From Paragonimus westermani (Eukaryota; Platyhelminthes; Trematoda; Plagiorchiida; Troglotrematidae): a stretch of 64,000 nt of DNA. The stretch lies in assembly GCA_008508345.1 (NCBI GenBank), contig QNGE01000889.1:148225-212224 (forward strand). Direction: 5' to 3'. Both the position numbers and the translations under genes were made by a program. Below are positions 34,701-47,043 of the stretch, piece by piece (within the stretch, counting starts at the first letter, position 1; each line of letters begins with the position of its first letter). The notes below the pieces were generated by a model. It was not told where the DNA came from and searched no databases. It saw only the letters and a list, made by a program, of their open reading frames with translations.

Positions 34701-37700
34701 CATACACACTCCGTCAAAACAAATAAATCCTGGCAAAAAATCATAAATCGCCTGCAGCGTGAGACTGATGAAAAATCTGAATTCCTCATTAACACCACAA
34801 ATTTCACTCTCCGTTTCCTTTGCGCTTATTCATTTTATTAAATGTTTGGCTCGTAGTGCTGAAATGACACATATTCAGTTCTCAGGTACGGAGAATAATA
34901 ACAATAATAATCAGTCGGTCGTTCGCCTGGCAAGATAATATTGTGGCTTGAGACACCGCTGATTACGGCATTTACAGGTGTTATGGAAGAAAAATGCCGG
35001 AAGAAAAAAGTACGACTTAAAACTAAATCGAATAGAATAGACTAGACAGTAGTTTTGCGGACACATACATGAATGATACAGAATAACGTTTCAGACCGGT
35101 GGTTTGAACTATCACAAAACCACCTATCAGCTCAATTCAAAGGAACTGTCAAGTTCTTTACATTTATTGACAAAGCTGTTTTACCGTACCGTGATGCTAT
35201 CCAGTCGTTGGCGGTGTTCATGAATGATGCTCAATGTGGCAAACGTTCAATTGACTTAGACTAATCAACCAAGGCTCGCTAACAAACAAGAATGTAAGCA
35301 AAATACTGTTACTCATACGATCGTAACTAATAGCGGAACTTCAGTGAAGGTTTATTCCCAGAAAATCTTTTGTTACACGCCGAAAAACTCCAATGGATAG
35401 TTTTGAACAGCCCAATGAGAGCTTCTTAGGAAAGAATATTAAGCCTCTCATGATGTTTCCTCCAAACACCCTGCATAACGCTCCATAAGTGAAAAGGAAT
35501 ACGTCCAAGATGATACTCAACGATCATTTAAAATCGAGGACCAGACGTTAAACGTTACTAGATAATCATGAAAACAAAATGTCACGAAACCATTACTACT
35601 GTAAAAGCGAATTTTAGATGGATAGAAAAGCGCATCCAAAGTTACACATGTAGGAAAACAAAGCCTGACACATCTTGTTACTGGAGAAGAGACGTGGGAG
35701 ACAGCTGGCCATATCAAACATGTTAACCGGCAAACGCGTACTAAATTTCACTTAAAAATGATTACCATAAAAATAGTTTAACTAAAGCAAACCCCATGGT
35801 TCTCTTACTGGTTCCACATGCAAACAGGGATGTCAAGATTCATAGCAAAAAACCCGTCGTCAGACAATGCATGCAAAGGATGAGTGAAATCAGAGACGGA
35901 TTTTCCATTAACATGAAACAGGCTCTAAGGAGAACAGAAGTTTCCCTACGGTGGTGCTAGATCTTTCTGAAGAGGAGGCACGTTAATCTCAAGCAGCCCG
36001 ATTAATCAGAGTGTGGAAGCATGCAACACAACATTACCTTCACGGGCCGCAAAAATAAGTGAGCGTTCACTACTGTAAACAGGTCTGCTCCATATTGTTT
36101 TCGGAGCATAAATATACTGCGGGACCCCACCCAAAGTAAGGTAGATGATGGGGCGTCCCTTTCTTGCAGACAATTAGAATGATTGCGCCGTCACACAATG
36201 AAGAGAGGTTACACAACATTTCGTTTTCATTCATTCACAACAGCCACACACCCAACAGGAAGACATCGCAACGGTGATATAGGATAACCTGGAAGAGATA
36301 CCAAAGCAGAACGACGTTACATTACCAAACGTTCGCTACCGTGTAACAGCATGACGCGGATATTTACACATCAGTACAGAAGTCTGTAAACAGGCTGGGT
36401 TACATTTCGAAACGGATGAAAAGGCACAGTTAACAGCAATAATGAGCAAACTGACGCGAAAGCTAAGGAGCACAACGAAAAAAGAAAACCCCCATGAGGA
36501 ATCTTACACCGAAAACGCCTTTGAACGTTGTTTTCTTTGTCGATATTTTCGTTGTTTCTTTAGGAAGCTCGAAAAATGACAATGATGGGTGACCAAGAAA
36601 AAGAGAAAACACTCTCACAAGCGGCCAGGGCTTGAAAATAACTTTTTCAAGTACTCTAGGATGTGAATGTCAACAGCAATTTGACTACTGCTGGAATGCT
36701 GCATACAGTCAACAGAAGCTAAAACTGAAGCCAGATTCAACACGCCCGTACGCCAAACCCAGCTGTCCAGAGACTTGCGACTAGGCCCGTCGAAAAAAAA
36801 ACCTAAACTGGGTTCTGGTGTTTGGTGCCCATCAGATTTCAACTTATTAGGTCAGAAAACAATAGATTATGAGAAGTTTCGTGTATTTTAGTTGCCCACT
36901 ATGTCGTCAGTGCGTAAAACACATTGAAGTTCGCCAGGCCAAACTGTTGTAATGTTCGTTTTTAGGAGGAGCTGCGCCAAATTCAATGGCCAACTTTTCC
37001 AGGTGAAGTTCTCGGAGGCTGGCTTTCATAAAAGAAGCATTGGATGCAAGGGACAGCTCATGAAAAGTAGAAGCGTATCTTCTTCGCAGCTTTCCCTTTA
37101 AGATGGGCAATGCACGAGCATGCTAAACGGTTGGAGCAACTCCTCGCATCAATATTCAGATTAACGAAATGGACAACCAAGGTGGAGATGCAATTATTCC
37201 AACGCTTAGTGAAATACCTCAACGTAGCAGTGAGATGTGATCGAAACCCACGGCATGTGAGTTGTGAACAATACGAGCGATCGAGCGAGTCATCGCTCAA
37301 CAAAACCGTGCGAACGGGTCAGAAATGCCAAGCAAAATCCACAACAGAAAGCTTCAGTCATACGCACAGAATCACGCATAAATGCGTACGACGTTTAAAC
37401 GCTAAACTTGCTGCGTTGTGGGCTGAAACTCCGGTTCATAAAGGTACGCGCGTGAGCGGCGTAAAAACGCGCGAAGTGGACAATAAATGTCTTCCTTTAC
37501 TGGATGAACTGTTGCTGCAAACAGTGGTCAGAAACCTAACAATTTTACTTGCGCACCGGAACTCGAAATAGTTGCAGGAAAGTTGTAAGCAGCCTGGATT
37601 TACATTGACGGAGTGCAGAACTCCTGTTGCCGCCACGCTTAGCAGTATTACAAGAAGTAGATAAGTGAACTGCGACGAAAAGCAAGCAAGCAGTGAGCAA

Positions 37701-37729
37701 AGTATATGAGGAATCAGTAACCTGACGAA
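31772..37729. other. Unassigned sequence
   Basis: About 6 kb with only short or unsupported ORFs; the longest is 153 codons on the plus strand at 37110-37571, which matches nothing I know. A minus-strand donor near 36038 (aag then gtaatg) has a weak acceptor 39 bases upstream and was not called. It may hold upstream introns of the host gene or be intergenic. Confidence 0.35.
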
Positions 37730-37880
37730 GAGAGACAGTGGTAAGTAGTTTGCCAGATCCCGTCATTCAGAAGAGACCCAATAACGAAAAATCTGGACTT
37801 CGGCTGGATTCGATTTAGTGTCAGGAACAGCACGTTCACAAGTCGCAAGTGTTCTATCATCTGAGCTACGAAGCCATACC
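37730..37880 (-). mobile_element. tRNA-derived SINE, minus copy
   Basis: On the minus strand the copy starts ggtatggcttcgtagctcag, an A-box-like tRNA start, and has the B-box-like tcgaatcca about 55 bases later. It continues into a tail with a ttattgggtctcttctgaatg block and ccactgtc. This body is shared with the plus-strand copy at 38052-38225. tRNA-head SINEs depend on another element for mobility. Confidence 0.6.
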
Positions 37881-38051
37881 GAAAGTTCAGAAGTTTCACA
37901 GTTGGACTGAGCTATCCATCCAACCTACTGTGTCATGCAATCTACTAAATGATCCAGGAAAATAACTGCCCAATCCAGATTTCCCAATTAGCTCACACTG
38001 GAATCTACCAACGCCACCGGCGAGCATTGAATTCGCAGTACTGATAAGTAC

Positions 38052-38225
38052 TTTGGCGTGGCTTTGTAACTCAGCTGGTGGGGCACTTGCCCGCGTCTGG
38101 GCAGGTTGTTTACGTCGTTCGTTCGAATCCAGTTAAAATCCACACATTTTGTGATTGGATTTCCTTCAAATGGACAAAGACACACCAATAACTGCCACAG
38201 AGCTGCTCTGGTCATCATAGGTATT
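38052..38225 (+). mobile_element. tRNA-derived SINE, plus copy
   Basis: Begins with ggctttgtaactcagctgg (A-box-like) and has gttcgaatccag (B-box-like) about 55 bases later, then a tgtgattggatttccttcaaatgg block and a caataactgccacagag block equivalent to the tail of the minus copy. The two copies stand head to head with about 170 bases between. It does not fold as a functional tRNA in my reading: the acceptor stem is not matched. Confidence 0.6.
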
Positions 38226-39807
38226 TATAACTTCGATCTGAATCGGACCGGGCTGTCATTGATCGTGAAGGTAACTCATGAATTAGCAGAGTAATAAATA
38301 CATAAAAATGCATGGAGAAAAAAAGAAGCCATACGATGGAGATTCATGAAACAGGGTCCACAACTCCACAGATAAAAGAGCCCCAGTGGCTGGGATGCAG
38401 TCATGGTAATGAGCGTGATCAAATAACAGATTGGATGTCCGCGAAACCCCTAGTCAAGCACACGGCACCTCTCAGCCACTGCGGTAAAGTAGTTAAGGGT
38501 TCTGGACGCCCGACCACACCTTGCGACTTCAGTCGAGAGTAAGCATTCACATCAAACAATGCGCTACGTGGTAAATGTTCCGTCCGCTTAAGGAAAGCAT
38601 GACCTAACGGTTTTACTAATCAGCTGTGGGAGCAGAGATTTCTTACACACATCCTCGGTGGTGGTCAGCCCACTTCGACAAAAGTCGACTGGCAGAGATA
38701 AGTTCTCGAAAATTGACAGGTTGTATAAATCTCCTAGGCAGGCGAGCGAAATCCCTCAAAAGCGCGTGCAAATGTGCTGTAAAAGGCACATATATGTTTA
38801 TGAGGAGTCCAATGGTGAAAAACGTTTACTTTGGTTGGTTTTCAATGACTGACATACACAGCATGTCCAAACATAGCAGGCCTTACACTACCTTGGCCAT
38901 GAATTAAATCTGGAAGCCCGGAACGTTCACTAGGGACTCAGTCACCCACCCGTCACACTGTCTTATTCGGGGTCCAAGGGAGTGACACTAAACCGATCGT
39001 GAAGAAGCAGATTTGGGCGCAATAACAAAGAGAAGGCAAATAAACAGTAACGGCAGAAAGAAGGTTATAGAGAATGCACACTGGCACAAGGAGATAAACA
39101 TTAACATACAATTCGCGCTAGTCCCGACATTTCCAGATAGAGGAGTGTCATTAAATCGTTGAATTCCTCCAGAACGTTCCTCTAGGGAGGCAAATAGGAC
39201 TTGTGTGACATCATAAACAATATTAGTGAAATCAGTGTACTCGCCGTCCCAACAAGCATCACCAAAACCATAAACCGATGAGATCGCGCTACCTAAAAAG
39301 GTGAAGCGGTCATAAGATGACGGTCTGCAGCAAAAACAGTACGCCCAGAGCCAACAAAATCTCGTACCAACCTTTCGAACCTTGGAGGCGGCAGCTGCAT
39401 CCCAAGAATATAAGCACTAAGTTGTAAACGAACTGGTAGGATTAGCACACCGTCTGCGTGAACAAAATGATGTCGTCAGAAAAACAAACAATCAATCACT
39501 CGGAAGAAGTTACACAGTAATATCCCTAAAAGACATTACCACCGTAGGTGAAGAACAAAGCTATGAAACACCTCTGGAGTATCAAAATAGCTGTGCAAAA
39601 ATGTGTACTTCAAATCACAACGCGTACACAAGGATCCCAAAATTCGGTACGTTTCACTGCAACTGGTATAAACAGAAGGCATGACAAACAGCTAGGGCAA
39701 ACACAGCCGTCACGTCTGAGAGCAGCTCAAAATAGAGACAGCGGCTTCGGTACTTGACATGAAATGAATCATGACTGCCACGTTTGTGAATGGGCAAGAA
39801 ACTCACC
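38226..39807. other. Unassigned sequence
   Basis: No gene or repeat recognised. Confidence 0.35.
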
Positions 39808-39999
39808 CCTCATCTCCAGACTTAAGGAGCAGCTGAGTACTGAGTGGGCTGAAAGTAATGGAAACAAGATAACGCCGTTGAAACCAGGATGGAGAGCTCA
39901 AATCAACACACCGGGTGATCAAGCTAAGGTGTAGCAGGCTGGTGGGGCCAAGTTCACAGGCGACCCAATTTGCTGCATGATTGCATATCTTGTTGTGAA
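39808..39999 (-). CDS. Weak candidate minus-strand exon
   Basis: A minus-strand open frame (40195-39803, 130 codons) ends at a strong donor (gatgaggg then gtgagttt). A good acceptor (gtactttttcacaacaag) would start an exon of about 190 nt; another (gtttccattactttcag) would start one of about 43 nt. Both readings are open. It could be an upstream exon of the host gene, but its exit phase does not join directly to the exon at 31771. Function unknown. Confidence 0.22.
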
Positions 40000-41329
40000 A
40001 AAGTACAAAACTTAAACACAACGCCCTCGCATTAGCGTTTACTTGGCTACGTTGAAAACCACAGCAGTAACAGTGATGAAATGAGGTAATCCGCCCACAT
40101 TCACGAACCAGTGACTCAGAGAAAAAAGTGTAGGATAAAACACCGAACGTTTCGACCGCAACCTGTTTCAAACTTGAGCAATTTGGCATCAGCAAAATAA
40201 CGTAAAACTTGCAGAAAACTCAACAAATAATTTGTGCTGGAAATAACGAATAAGTCCTGTGTGAAAATGGGAATCTCTGAAGAGGAGGTTGAGAGAACAA
40301 CACAGAAACACGCCTGTTCCGATGGAAACCAGCTCATAGAATGGCAGAAAGGTTCAACCTGCTGATGCACTCTAGGAAGGTCTCTGATAAATCAGTCAAA
40401 ATGAACGCGGATTCCAAACACTCTTTGACTCATTCATTAAAAATCACCTTCACGGATATGAACGATAGCCTACATTCAAAAGTAACCCCAACTTAAACCT
40501 AATTTGGTCTCAACGGACATCCACATTGAAAGTCAAACTTTACGTTTAACGCAAAACAACTTAAACCATGGGATACACTAGATCACATGTCGTTTAGACA
40601 TTGTCGTATCATGTGCATGGTAGGATCATTGCAAAAACAATGAAGTTTATCCGGTGCATTTTCAGAATAGGCAAGAGTGAAACGCCGTTACATAAACCCC
40701 GGCGACCCGGACGGGTAATATGACTGCAAACCATTCTTTCGTACCATACACTTCAACATTACCTAGATTAGGGCAAAACAACAACTAATTGGTCACTGTA
40801 GGATATGGGTTCGGAGAGTGGCGATTACAGCCAAACTGCTGTAAAGTTTCGCCAGTTCCCAGACTGAGCCCAAAAGACCTACAGAAAGACATGCCATCAC
40901 ACCGAAATTGTGTTGGTGAGTGTAATTTCGCAGTAGTCGCCTGGTGTTCATTAAATGAACGACAAACCGGAAGTAAAAAATAAGGGCGAGATCGGAAAGA
41001 GACACATTTACAGTAACACCGAGGCGACCATCCCCTTTCACTAGTTACTTCATGAGTAGTAATCTGATGCTGATGAATAAGCTTCGCACGGTTTATAGCT
41101 TCAGTTGGATATTTTTTCCAATGGTAATTACTAATACGTCACTGAAAGTTCTGCATACTTTAGAACCCTGAAATCGTATAACTTGATCACGCCGAAGCCT
41201 GGCGTCCAATGATTTAATCATTTTCTTGCCTGTTTTTGAACAGTATTAAGAATATTACTCACCCAACTACCTGTCCTTTATCACCGTCAGCTGGAGACGT
41301 CGAATTCCGGCGTAATATGAGCATCGCAG
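40000..41329. other. Unassigned sequence
   Basis: No coding signal or repeat recognised. Confidence 0.35.
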
Positions 41330-41560
41330 TCCATTCTGTTCTTTCAAATAACAACTATGACCGTCTATCTGACTGGTCACAAGTGGGCTGACTGGGAGTT
41401 AGTGCCAACAAGCGTAAGGTTATGCATTTATCAATGAAAAGCAGTTAGGAACTTTTTTTTCGCATAATCTGTTGAATACTACACACGTCGAAGTGGATAC
41501 ACGAGAAGCTAACAATACTCTCAATCTACTCAGACGTATTTTCAACCGATCTGGTCCTCG
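41330..41560 (+). pseudogene. CR1/jockey-like reverse transcriptase scrap
   Basis: One frame reads NNNYDRLSDWSQVG, a stop, LGVSANKRKVMHLSM, close to the LDRLSxWSxxW ... FNxxKCKVMHLG block after the active site of CR1 and jockey-type RTs. About 85 bases later another frame gives EANNTLNLLRRIFNR, matching the following ANxxLxxIRRxF block. No other part of the element was found. Frames shift and stops occur, so it is a short dead fragment; assignment is from motif memory. Confidence 0.4.
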
Positions 41561-42837
41561 CTGTCTTCAGTTTTCAAAACCGATTTGATTTAGCCGCACC
41601 ATAAGAATGAAAGTGCTTTCTGTCCGCTTCGGAGGGACAAGTTGGCCTTAGAAACTGTGAAACAGCATGCCAATAAAGCAGTCCGGACCCGGAAATGAAA
41701 TCTCATGCAGGAATATTGACGACGCTGAACATGTACCGATTAGATTAACATTGACTAAGAGTTGATATCCGCCTACTCTACCCCAGTCTCCTGATCATTT
41801 GCGCCGGAAGATTTCAAATATGAGAAATGGTATCACACTGAAGCGTTATGTCCTCAAAGTGAAAGTCTAACAAGAAAGATAACTGCAGATTTATTTTTTC
41901 TCCTTGTGGGTTTGTAAGGCTTTTGATTATCATGTTGGCCAATTTTATTTTAGCCCACTCCGTGCCAATTTTCAAGGCTCACCTTGAAGACATGGTCCCC
42001 TCGAAACTGCTCAAAAAACGTATGATTTGTGGACAACGCTAACGTCGTTGTGAATAATGGGTCACAATGAAGACCTATGCATAATTTACACTACCTGCTA
42101 ACGAATAGTTGCATAGTATATTGTCATACTCAGCCGCATTCCCGGAAGTCAAAAGTCACTACCTGAGCTTTAATCACTGCATCTTCAAAGTGAAGAACAA
42201 TGTACACCTCAGCAATACCCTTTCCAACACGATAGTGTGAAAAAGCATACGCAAGAGAAGCGACCACTGTCTTCTGCTGTGGACTGTTTTTTGTGACAAG
42301 GCGCTGAACTTATAAGCATTCAGCATGACTATAGAGAAGATTGTGATTCGTTGTGTCAAGGCATTTCAACAGTGGAAGAAGGCTTTCAAGAAGTCAAAGT
42401 TTGCAGTGAATGCAACAATGCTCATCGTTTTTCCCTTTGCTGGTCACAAAGACATTACTGAGATGAACGTTAACAATGTAGACCCCAAATAAAATGGTCC
42501 ACAGTAAGTGTTGCTGGGGGTTCAGTGAGTTCACTCAGTCACCACGTTTACGACTATCGAGAATGAATTACCGTCTTACACATCGTACTGTTTATGGAAA
42601 ACCTTGAAAAACATGTCATTAAAATGAAAAGTAAGTACGGTGATTGAAAACTTTCTGATTCTGGAAAAGAACACTGCAAAAATGAACTCGATATCATGAA
42701 TTAGTAGCACGCAGCTGTAGTAGTTGTTGTAGTAGTTGCATTAGTCCATCTGAAGTCCATCGATTCAACTGACTTCGTACACCCAGGTAGTTCCCAATAC
42801 CCATTGTATAACTGACAACTTTATTTGAGCTCTAAAA
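41561..42837. other. Unassigned sequence
   Basis: Holds a short gta/gtt trinucleotide run at about 42716-42740 and nothing else recognised. Confidence 0.35.
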
Positions 42838-43437
42838 CCCTGCTAGCATCAATTAGGGATTCAGTTTAGGGGTGAATTAGGGCTAATTTCGGGAAAAGTT
42901 TAGGGATGGATTCTTCCGATCAACAGTGTTTTGGTTGCTGAGAATGTGTCTATTCACGTGAGCCAGTATACTCCGTACCTATAGACTACATGAAGTACCT
43001 AACACAAAGGAATTGCATTAAACTGCAGGAAGCTTTCGTTATACGTATAAACAAGTTCTCAGTCCGTTACACTTGTTAGGGTTGCGTTAGGGATTTTGTC
43101 CCAAATCACTAACAAATCCTTAAACAAACCCCTGATTAATCCCAAGATCACTTGGGGAGTTGTTAGAGATTTGGGACAAAATCCCTAACGCAACCCTAAC
43201 AAGTGTAACGGACTGAGAACTTGTTTATACGTATAACGAAAACTTCCTGCAGTTTAATGCAATTCCTTTGTGTTAGGTACTTCATGTAGTCTATAGGTAC
43301 GGAGTATACTGGCTCACGTGAATAGACACATTCTCAGCAACCAAAACACTGTTGATCGGAAGAATCCATCCCTAAACTTTTCCCGAAATTAGCCCTAATT
43401 CACCCCTAAACTGAATCCCTATTTGGTGCTATCAGGG
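42838..43437. mobile_element. 600-bp foldback element, TTAGGG-rich
   Basis: The left arm starting ccctgctagc and the right arm ending gctatcaggg are complementary over about 285 bases each, with about 30 bases between them; scattered single-base differences only. It has no coding capacity. The left arm carries six TTAGGG hexamers (for instance in caattaggga, gtttagggg, gttagggttgcgttaggga) and the right arm five CCCTAA complements, scattered and not in tandem. The structure is that of a foldback MITE. Target duplication not found. Confidence 0.75.
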
Positions 43438-43601
43438 AACCTACCACTCATCTCGAAAACCCCGAGTGATCACCTGATTCACGTTTCGTACGAACTCCAA
43501 TTTCTCAGACCATTCTTGTCACCTGACATACTACCTACAAGTAGTTTAACCGACTCGGCCAAAATAAACACGTGGGCCTCTGAGTTGGCTATAGTTACAT
43601 G

Positions 43602-43639
43602 ATATCCGTCTGCGGGCGACATTGCCCGTAGACGGATAT
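43602..43639. repeat. Short strong hairpin
   Basis: atatccgtctgcgggc at 43602-43617 pairs with gcccgtagacggatat at 43624-43639 with one non-Watson-Crick position and a 6-base loop. It is followed by a run of seven T and by an 18-bp palindrome around acatatgt (43671-43688). Role unknown. Confidence 0.6.
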
Positions 43640-43689
43640 GTTTTTTTAGTTTAGTTTTCCCAGTTCATCCAAATTACATATGTAATTTA

Positions 43690-44306
43690 GATTAACTAAA
43701 AAACTTTCCGACGAGTTTTTGAGGTCTTTTTTCCAGAAACTGTTCCTTATGACTCCCAGCCAACATCAAATTGTGAAGGCTAGTAGTTTCCCTGTCACCT
43801 CTTTAGAGAAAGAGAAAGGAGTAATACTCTACGTTTCAACCACCTCGGGTGGCCTTCCTCAAGAGTGTTGTAATCGATTCCCAGTCTGTTTATCAACAAC
43901 ATGTTAAACACGACGCCCAAACTATTCAACCTCATTCGTACTAAATTTGGTGCGGATATCTTACAAGGGAAAGGAGTGTTGGGATTACTGGAGTTCCCGG
44001 TTTTCAAAAGAGGGTGAATGAGAACTGTCGCCGGCAAACCACTGATGTAAAGTAGAGACAGCAGTGGACCAAAGACAATGTGCAATGCACACAAACAAAA
44101 CCATAGCGCAAAAGGTATCAGATTTATCATTAAGAAACCTGGCGATAAATGTAATGAAGTACATCTACATGTTACTGTAGTTAAATGTTGAATTGTGGAA
44201 GCCAGTAGGCTTTTATTTGAGTCTTGATAACTATGTGCGCCCTAAACACATTGCACTACTCATAGACTGACACCATGTCACTATAGAAAACACCCTCTGA
44301 GGACAA
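43690..44306. other. Unassigned; possible transposon 5' region
   Basis: No supported gene. A plus frame near 43890-44020 (NTTPKLFNLIRTKFGAD) loosely recalls N-terminal parts of Penelope-like proteins, but not well enough to call. Confidence 0.25.
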
Positions 44307-44878
44307 CGACCGACCATCATCTCTAACCTCAACTTTCTACGACTCAATCTACCATTAACAAAACTCCGGATCTAGACACGTGAATAGCAAATTTGTAAAG
44401 GCCTCCGCATTTATCATGAATCCAATGATCTGCCAGTCACTGAACATTACAACATAAATGTCACAAAATATCATCACAAAATAACAAACGCATGGATGTG
44501 TAACTTGTAATTTCAAAACTAACAGCATCTTTTTGCGTCCCCAAAACGTTATTCGTTGTCGGGTTCGACATAATCAGCGAAACGAGAAAGCCGCGAAACG
44601 GAGGAGCAGCGAAAATAGTGATCTTTTTGAACTCGTGCAAAACTGAAAGAGTGGTTATAACAAAACGATTATGCATTGTAACGCGCAACCCAAACTAGCG
44701 AGCGCGCACGAAGTGAATTTGCGTTGTGTGACGGGGCGTGCTGCTGTGTTGTCGGTGCCGTTTTGGTATGCGTTTGTGTAAGTCGTGTGCATGGCTTACT
44801 GGGCCTTCGGCTCATGTTGGTTCGTATTGTTTCTCTTTTCAGAACTGCTGTTCGAACCCCTATTTCGGAAGAACGCTG
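44307..44878. repeat. Direct repeat copy 1, MULE terminal segment
   Basis: 572 bases that recur at 46012-46583, apparently identical and ending at the same aacgctg just before an N here. The first 340 bases also occur inverted at 48441-48781, so this is terminal inverted-repeat sequence. The inner part has a splice-like gtaagtcg ... ttctcttttcag pair. Confidence 0.75.
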
Positions 44879-45177
44879 NACGCTGGTACAAGTGAAAATC
44901 CCAAATGAAATGTATGAAAATGTGCATCTCACGGATCCTAAGTTTATCGCACTTAGTTAGTGTTTAAATGGTCCATCGCAAGTAAACCACTTTCGTTCGG
45001 TGAATCAGCATGGTGGTGAACAACGTGGACGTTTTCTGAAGAAAATTCAAGGAGAAGTATCTGAACTTCCGGGATTACCAGGAGAATCTCAACAGATTTC
45101 AATGGGAAACGTGTAGCAGTTTCCTTATCAATAGTTCGCAGACGGCAGCAAGTGGCAAGAATCATAGGGGAATAGAT

Positions 45178-46010
45178 ATGCCGCCAGGCTGCCCTTACGG
45201 AAGTGTCGTTTATGAGTGTGTACACTGTACTTGTCGGACGGTAGCCGCCAAACAGCAATATATTAGTACAATTCTTATGACATTACCTTTTAGATTCGCC
45301 GATTACGGCTGCAAGGCCTCTTGGGTGGTTCACTGTCGTAGTGGGGCATATCGCATCGAGAAGGCCAAACTAGAACATTCACACGACTTCCAAGTTGGAC
45401 GGCCTAGCGTGTATCCGAGAAATAGACGTCTGTCGATAGCAGATGAGCGGCATGTCACTCAGATGATGTAGAACTTCAAAAGCACCCGTGAAATGAAGTT
45501 GTACGTTCAGTGTAAGTTCGGGATTAAGATGCATGCTGACGACCTACGCAATCTACGTAAGAAGCAGTGTACGGCTGACTCTCGGAGCAAGCTGGTTAAA
45601 TTACGCGATCTGCTGAAATCAGAATGGAATTGTTGACTTCTGTTAGGATAGAAGTATTTGCGGTTCGCATTCTTCGTTTCGAAAGGTTCTTTCCAGCTTT
45701 GTCCTAAATTTACGGACGTCGTTTTGGCGGACGCCACCCATCAGTTAAACTACGGGGGCCTCATACTGCGGCACGCCATGTTGGTAGATGTAACTGGCGT
45801 AGGTGTGACGTTTTTCTACGCACTGATGCCTAATGAAACGACGGTCAGTTACCGGACAGTTTTACAACGTATGCTGAAAATGTTACTTTGCACGTCAGCA
45901 GTGCAAACCTTCGTCGTTGATCGTTCGCCTGCACAGTGGCGAGCAATTCGCGAAGTTTATCCTAGGTGTGCCACTGTATTTTGCCGTTTTCACTTAATGA
46001 ATGATGTCTC
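45178..46010 (+). pseudogene. MULE transposase: zinc finger plus catalytic core, truncated
   Basis: One frame holds the product despite in-frame stops near 45469, 45634 and 45649. The N-terminal part has YECVHCTCRT, GCKASWVVHCRSG and LEHSHD, the C..C..H.H pattern of FLYWCH/FAR1-like DNA-binding fingers in MULEs. Then KFGIKMHADDLRNLRKKQ follows. The catalytic core shows FTDVVLADATHQLN (first aspartate), FVVDRSPAQ (second) and CRFHLMNDV (the C-x2-H region). It stops at the N at 46011, so the third acidic residue and the C-terminus are missing. MULE transposases cut and paste elements with long terminal inverted repeats. Confidence 0.7.
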
Positions 46011-46011
46011 N

Positions 46012-46583
46012 CGACCGACCATCATCTCTAACCTCAACTTTCTACGACTCAATCTACCATTAACAAAACTCCGGATCTAGACACGTGAATAGCAAATTTG
46101 TAAAGGCCTCCGCATTTATCATGAATCCAATGATCTGCCAGTCACTGAACATTACAACATAAATGTCACAAAATATCATCACAAAATAACAAACGCATGG
46201 ATGTGTAACTTGTAATTTCAAAACTAACAGCATCTTTTTGCGTCCCCAAAACGTTATTCGTTGTCGGGTTCGACATAATCAGCGAAACGAGAAAGCCGCG
46301 AAACGGAGGAGCAGCGAAAATAGTGATCTTTTTGAACTCGTGCAAAACTGAAAGAGTGGTTATAACAAAACGATTATGCATTGTAACGCGCAACCCAAAC
46401 TAGCGAGCGCGCACGAAGTGAATTTGCGTTGTGTGACGGGGCGTGCTGCTGTGTTGTCGGTGCCGTTTTGGTATGCGTTTGTGTAAGTCGTGTGCATGGC
46501 TTACTGGGCCTTCGGCTCATGTTGGTTCGTATTGTTTCTCTTTTCAGAACTGCTGTTCGAACCCCTATTTCGGAAGAACGCTG
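46012..46583. repeat. Direct repeat copy 2, MULE terminal segment
   Basis: Second copy of 44307-44878, same length and orientation, starting directly after the N at 46011. After aacgctg it continues into tatcctggtgcgtcc, so this may be the real continuation that the first copy lacks at its own N. Confidence 0.75.
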
Positions 46584-47043
46584 TATCCTGGTGCGTCCAC
46601 GTTGTCCGAATGTTGATCCGTGAGGTCACGAGCACTCAAAGTAGAGTCGGCTGGCCTGCATGTTACAGCATGTTCAGGCTTAATGATACTCAACTCGGCA
46701 TGGCCCAAAAATTACCTGGAAGGGAGGCGTCCTCCTATTCATCAAACTATCACCAATTTGGTTGACACATGAAATGTCTTGCCGTATCAGGTCAGACCAC
46801 AGAACTTGGGGCTATTGCCAGAAAGTGTAGAGTTTCTTAAACTTGTGAGTTCTCCTAATCTTGCTGTGCTTTAACAGTGAGGGAAGAAGGAAACAACTCA
46901 GAAGACTGTGCGACTGTGTTCAGGAGGGTCGTTCATTAATGTAGCAGACTTATCAGATCAGCTTACGAGCGCATTGCCACTACTGACGCAACTTTGTGTC
47001 CCCTAGACTTTGGTATTCTGGTCTCCTGCCGAAGCCCGAGAAC
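46481..47043. repeat. Inverted repeat, left arm (563 bp)
   Basis: Complementary to 47663-48225 with constant coordinate sum 94706 and no length difference. It is essentially identical except for one mismatch near the inner end. It overlaps the end of the direct repeat. Confidence 0.75.
46483..46547 (+). other. Predicted 65-nt intron in the MULE 5' segment
   Basis: gtaagtcg at 46483 and a strong acceptor ttgtttctcttttcag ending at 46547. The related segment in the large palindrome (about 52705-52775) keeps the acceptor form (gcccttttacag) but has a degenerate donor (gtagtg). The shared following sequence (tatttcggaagaacg) suggests an exon after it. Confidence 0.35.

Noticed and set aside
37110..37571. 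153-codon plus-strand ORF
   Set aside because: No recognisable domain, no flanking splice sites or repeat context; length compatible with chance.
38054..38125. A possible functional tRNA gene
   Set aside because: A- and B-box-like sequences are present, but the acceptor stem does not pair and the sequence continues into a body shared with a second copy, so it is a SINE.
42716..42740. gta/gtt trinucleotide run as a CRISPR or satellite array
   Set aside because: Too short and irregular; an ordinary microsatellite.
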